A stretch of 64,000 bases of DNA from Sphagnum magellanicum (lineage: Eukaryota > Streptophyta > Sphagnopsida > Sphagnales > Sphagnaceae), in contig CM038923.1 in assembly GCA_021904315.1 (NCBI GenBank), positions 8,748,038 to 8,812,037 on the forward strand. The letters are read 5' to 3'. The position numbers were made by a program, and so were the translations under genes. Below the pieces are notes generated by a model, which saw nothing but the letters and a program-made list of their open reading frames with translations, had not been told where the DNA came from and searched no databases. Shown in pieces: positions 63,085 through 64,000 of this stretch. Each line of letters opens with the position of its first letter. Within the stretch, counting starts at the first letter, position 1.

Positions 63085-63800
63085 CACCCATAGTTCATGC
63101 CCCGGCCAAAAATGGCAAATTACACAGGTAGGCCTAAAAAATTTCTTTCAGCCAATGAGGTGAGGCAGCATGCCCCCAGGGGGCCCGCGTTTTTTTCTTT
63201 CTTGTGGGGGAGAGGGTCGGGTTGTTGGATTTTTTTCATTCGCAATGCGTTCCCATGAAGTTCCAAGTGTGTACCCATAGAATTCTCAATGGGTTCCCAA
63301 TATGTTTCGCAAGTTCCCAATGAGTTCCCCAACATGTGCTCAATAGCTCCTTACTTTATTCCATATCCTCGGCGCTAAGTTCTTGTAACCAGCCCCAACC
63401 AGCCCCAAGGAGGAGATTACACCATATCTATTTTGGTGAAATTTGGCACAAAAAATGCAAGTGTTGGGTGACTATTTCTTTTTTGAGAAAAAACATATCT
63501 TTTACAATTATTACCCCCCCAATTCATGCCTAGGTTGAAAATGGTGGCAAACAGTTTTCATGTAGCCAATGAGAAAGCTCCACATGCACTCATGGAGGAC
63601 TTCTTTTGTATGTTTTGGGTTATGGGGGAAGGAGGGGGGATTTTTTTCTGTTCCCAATGTGTTCTCACTGTGTTCCCATTAAGTTCCCCATGGGTCCTCA
63701 TCATATTCCCCAAGTGTTCCTCAAGACATTCACCATAGCACCTCGATTTTATCCCATATTTTTGGGCTACAGCTCAACCCCCATGTATTTATTTATATGC
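63085..63800. repeat. Diverged tandem duplication with GTTCCCAAT-type words
   Basis: Two segments, about 63085-63410 and 63520-63790, share the same order of parts: TTCATGCC, GCCAATGAG, a G-rich stretch, a poly-T, a series of GTTCCCAATG-like words, then CTCAATAGC or CACCATAGC and a TTATTCCATAT or TTATCCCATAT box. They differ strongly in bases. Fragments of a repeat family are likely. Confidence 0.55.
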
Positions 63801-64000
63801 CAAAGGTATGCTGAAGGGATGCATATCTCTGCTTCTAATTTGGGGGGCTGCACAATGTTCTAGAAAAATGGATGATAGCCAATAAATGTGGCTCCTTCTA
63901 ATTAAAATTATAAAGCAACTGTGGGTGCACCCCCATCTAATTAATACAAAGATGAATAAAGCCCCTGAATGAGGCTAAATGAATGACAATCTTAAGTTGA

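Noticed and set aside
1..64000. CRISPR arrays, bacterial operons, rRNA genes
   Set aside because: The window is plant nuclear DNA. The tandem arrays have no spacer structure, and no rRNA-like sequence was seen. tRNA genes cannot be ruled out by eye.

Overview
This is nuclear DNA from a land plant. The evidence is a mitochondrial gamma-carbonic anhydrase gene, an AP2/ERF-like gene, a plant-style ATRX chromatin remodeller split into many small exons, and a plant L1-type LINE that ends in a zf-RVT domain. The AT-rich, repeat-laden spacers, heavily degraded transposons and divergent proteins would suit a large seed-free plant genome such as a fern, but that is inference. No bacterial, organellar or viral genome segment is seen.

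Four genes look intact. (1) A 34-exon gene on the minus strand (20301 down to 6358) encodes ATRX/CHR20. My splice model keeps the reading phase across all 33 introns and gives about 2184 residues. Unusually, it begins with an SGT1-like TPR domain, followed by a repetitive linker, before the conserved plant ATRX part (ADD zinc fingers and a SNF2 ATPase). (2) An intronless gene at 45745-46578 (+) encodes a two-RRM hnRNP A/B-like protein and sits among three separate local tandem duplications. (3) A five-exon gene at 52049-50121 (-) encodes a gamma-carbonic anhydrase, a subunit of mitochondrial complex I. (4) A gene at 57831-56923 (-) encodes a divergent AP2/ERF-domain protein with an acidic C-terminal half.

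The rest is mobile or repetitive. A decayed hAT transposase lies at about 27.84-31.2 kb (+). A retroelement fragment resembling the C-terminal domain of plant and algal reverse-transcriptase proteins lies at about 24.2-24.86 kb (-). A near-complete but dead L1-type LINE (34480-42924) is bounded by a 16-bp target duplication. It contains a 32-bp minisatellite and an 819-bp solo LTR inserted inside its endonuclease domain. Small hairpin (MITE-like) elements lie near 0.1, 0.8, 23.3, 25.2 and 52.4 kb. Tandem repeats lie at 60.5-61.5 kb and 62.2-62.4 kb, and a diverged duplication at 63.1-63.8 kb.

The intact genes show no shared pathway and read as ordinary scattered plant genes. The most unusual feature is the TPR-ATRX fusion, which would join an HSP90-co-chaperone-type module to a chromatin remodeller. 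The long stretches at 0.9-5.9, 21.5-24.1, 25.3-27.8, 31.7-34.4, 43-44.4, 46.8-50.1, 52.6-56.9 and 57.9-60.5 kb show no gene I can support.
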